DNA of 11,083 bases, taken from NCBI GenBank assembly GCA_031281115.1, contig JAITFV010000221.1:1-11083 (forward strand), written 5' to 3'. Shown one piece after another: positions 10,854 to 11,083 of the stretch. The position numbers and the translations under genes were made by a program. The stretch is from Oscillospiraceae bacterium. GTDB lineage: Bacteria; Bacillota; Clostridia; Oscillospirales; Ruminococcaceae. The stretch's first letter is position 1. Each line of letters begins with the position of its first letter. Under the pieces are notes generated by a model, which saw only the letters and a list, made by a program, of their open reading frames with translations, made no database searches and was not told the DNA's origin.

Positions 10854-11083
10854 ATGTTAAAACCAAAAAGAATCGGCATACTCACCAGCGGCGGCGACTG
10901 CCCCGGGCTTAACGCAACTATTCGCGGCGTTGTGAAAGCCTGCTATCAGCTAATGGGTGAGAAAAATGTAGAAATCGTCGGTATTTCTGACGGCTTTCAG
11001 GGGCTTATTAACAATCACTGCAAACTTATGCAGCCATCGGATTTTTACGGGATTCTGACACAGGAAACGGTTGATATTCCCGC
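10854..11083 (+). CDS. pfkA: 6-phosphofructokinase (partial, N-terminal 76 residues)
   Basis: The start of a phosphofructokinase that phosphorylates fructose 6-phosphate in glycolysis; the gene runs off the window. Residues 6-23 carry the glycine-rich nucleotide-binding start of the family, [18 protein letters not shown], followed by a [16 protein letters not shown] strand and loop (here [14 protein letters not shown], residues about 38-51). GGDCPGLN, rather than the GGDAPGMN of classical bacterial ATP-PfkA, is typical of group III mixed-substrate enzymes, some of which use pyrophosphate. The deciding residues (equivalents of Gly104/Asp104 and Gly124/Lys124) lie beyond the window. AAAGGA lies about 12 nt before the ATG, slightly far. 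It is preceded by a hairpin-rich leader containing the 43-bp repeat. Confidence 0.93.
   Translation, partial: MLKPKRIGILTSGGDCPGLNATIRGVVKACYQLMGEKNVEIVGISDGFQGLINNHCKLMQPSDFYGILTQETVDIP

Overview
This window looks like a chromosomal segment of an anaerobic low-to-mid-GC Gram-positive bacterium of the class Clostridia, probably a gut Oscillospiraceae/Ruminococcaceae relative. The evidence is strong AGGAGG-type ribosome binding sites, textbook TTGACA/TATAAT promoters, tRNA genes without encoded CCA, a ferredoxin-dependent oxidoreductase subunit, half-length TauE/SafE genes and a [12 protein letters not shown] phosphofructokinase. Taxonomy is inferred from gene style only; no marker gene in the window settles it.

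Layout. Positions 1-1871 (minus strand) form a tight three-gene run: a DUF2156 protein, IorB (small subunit of indolepyruvate:ferredoxin oxidoreductase, without IorA beside it) and the start of a PstS-like phosphate-binding lipoprotein. A tRNA-Gln with its own promoter and terminator lies upstream of this run. Positions 2101-2280 hold a remnant of an ISAs1-family transposase. Positions 2335-3132 (minus) hold a small lipoprotein and a short SHOCT-type membrane protein whose reading frame is broken, or recoded, at a T6 tract. Positions 3146-3305 hold two related hairpins in opposite orientation and a promoter that runs straight into a terminator. A tRNA-Leu(CAA) follows. On the plus strand come a histone-H1-like Lys/Ala/Pro-rich protein with an SCP2-like C-terminal domain, a small MGMT/ATL-family DNA-repair-like protein, and metA behind a structured leader. 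On the minus strand, a tyrosine phenol-lyase/tryptophanase-family PLP enzyme and a cNMP-binding/DUF2225 protein form an operon with a perfect consensus promoter and a leader hairpin. Next comes an unrecognised 199-aa protein. On the plus strand, a 161-bp MITE-like element abuts a pair of half-size TauE/SafE permease genes, followed by a 412-bp intergenic region packed with hairpins and then the start of a phosphofructokinase gene.

How the genes relate. Two genes touch aromatic amino-acid catabolism (iorB and the beta-eliminating lyase), metA starts methionine synthesis from homoserine, and pfk is glycolytic, but the window is not one pathway cluster. The unusual content is mostly between genes: an identical 43-bp palindromic repeat in the leaders of metA and pfk, tandem nested hairpins before pfk, an inverted pair of hairpins at 3146-3300, and a MITE that appears to supply the ribosome binding site of a transporter gene. 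No CRISPR array, prophage or obvious defence system is visible.
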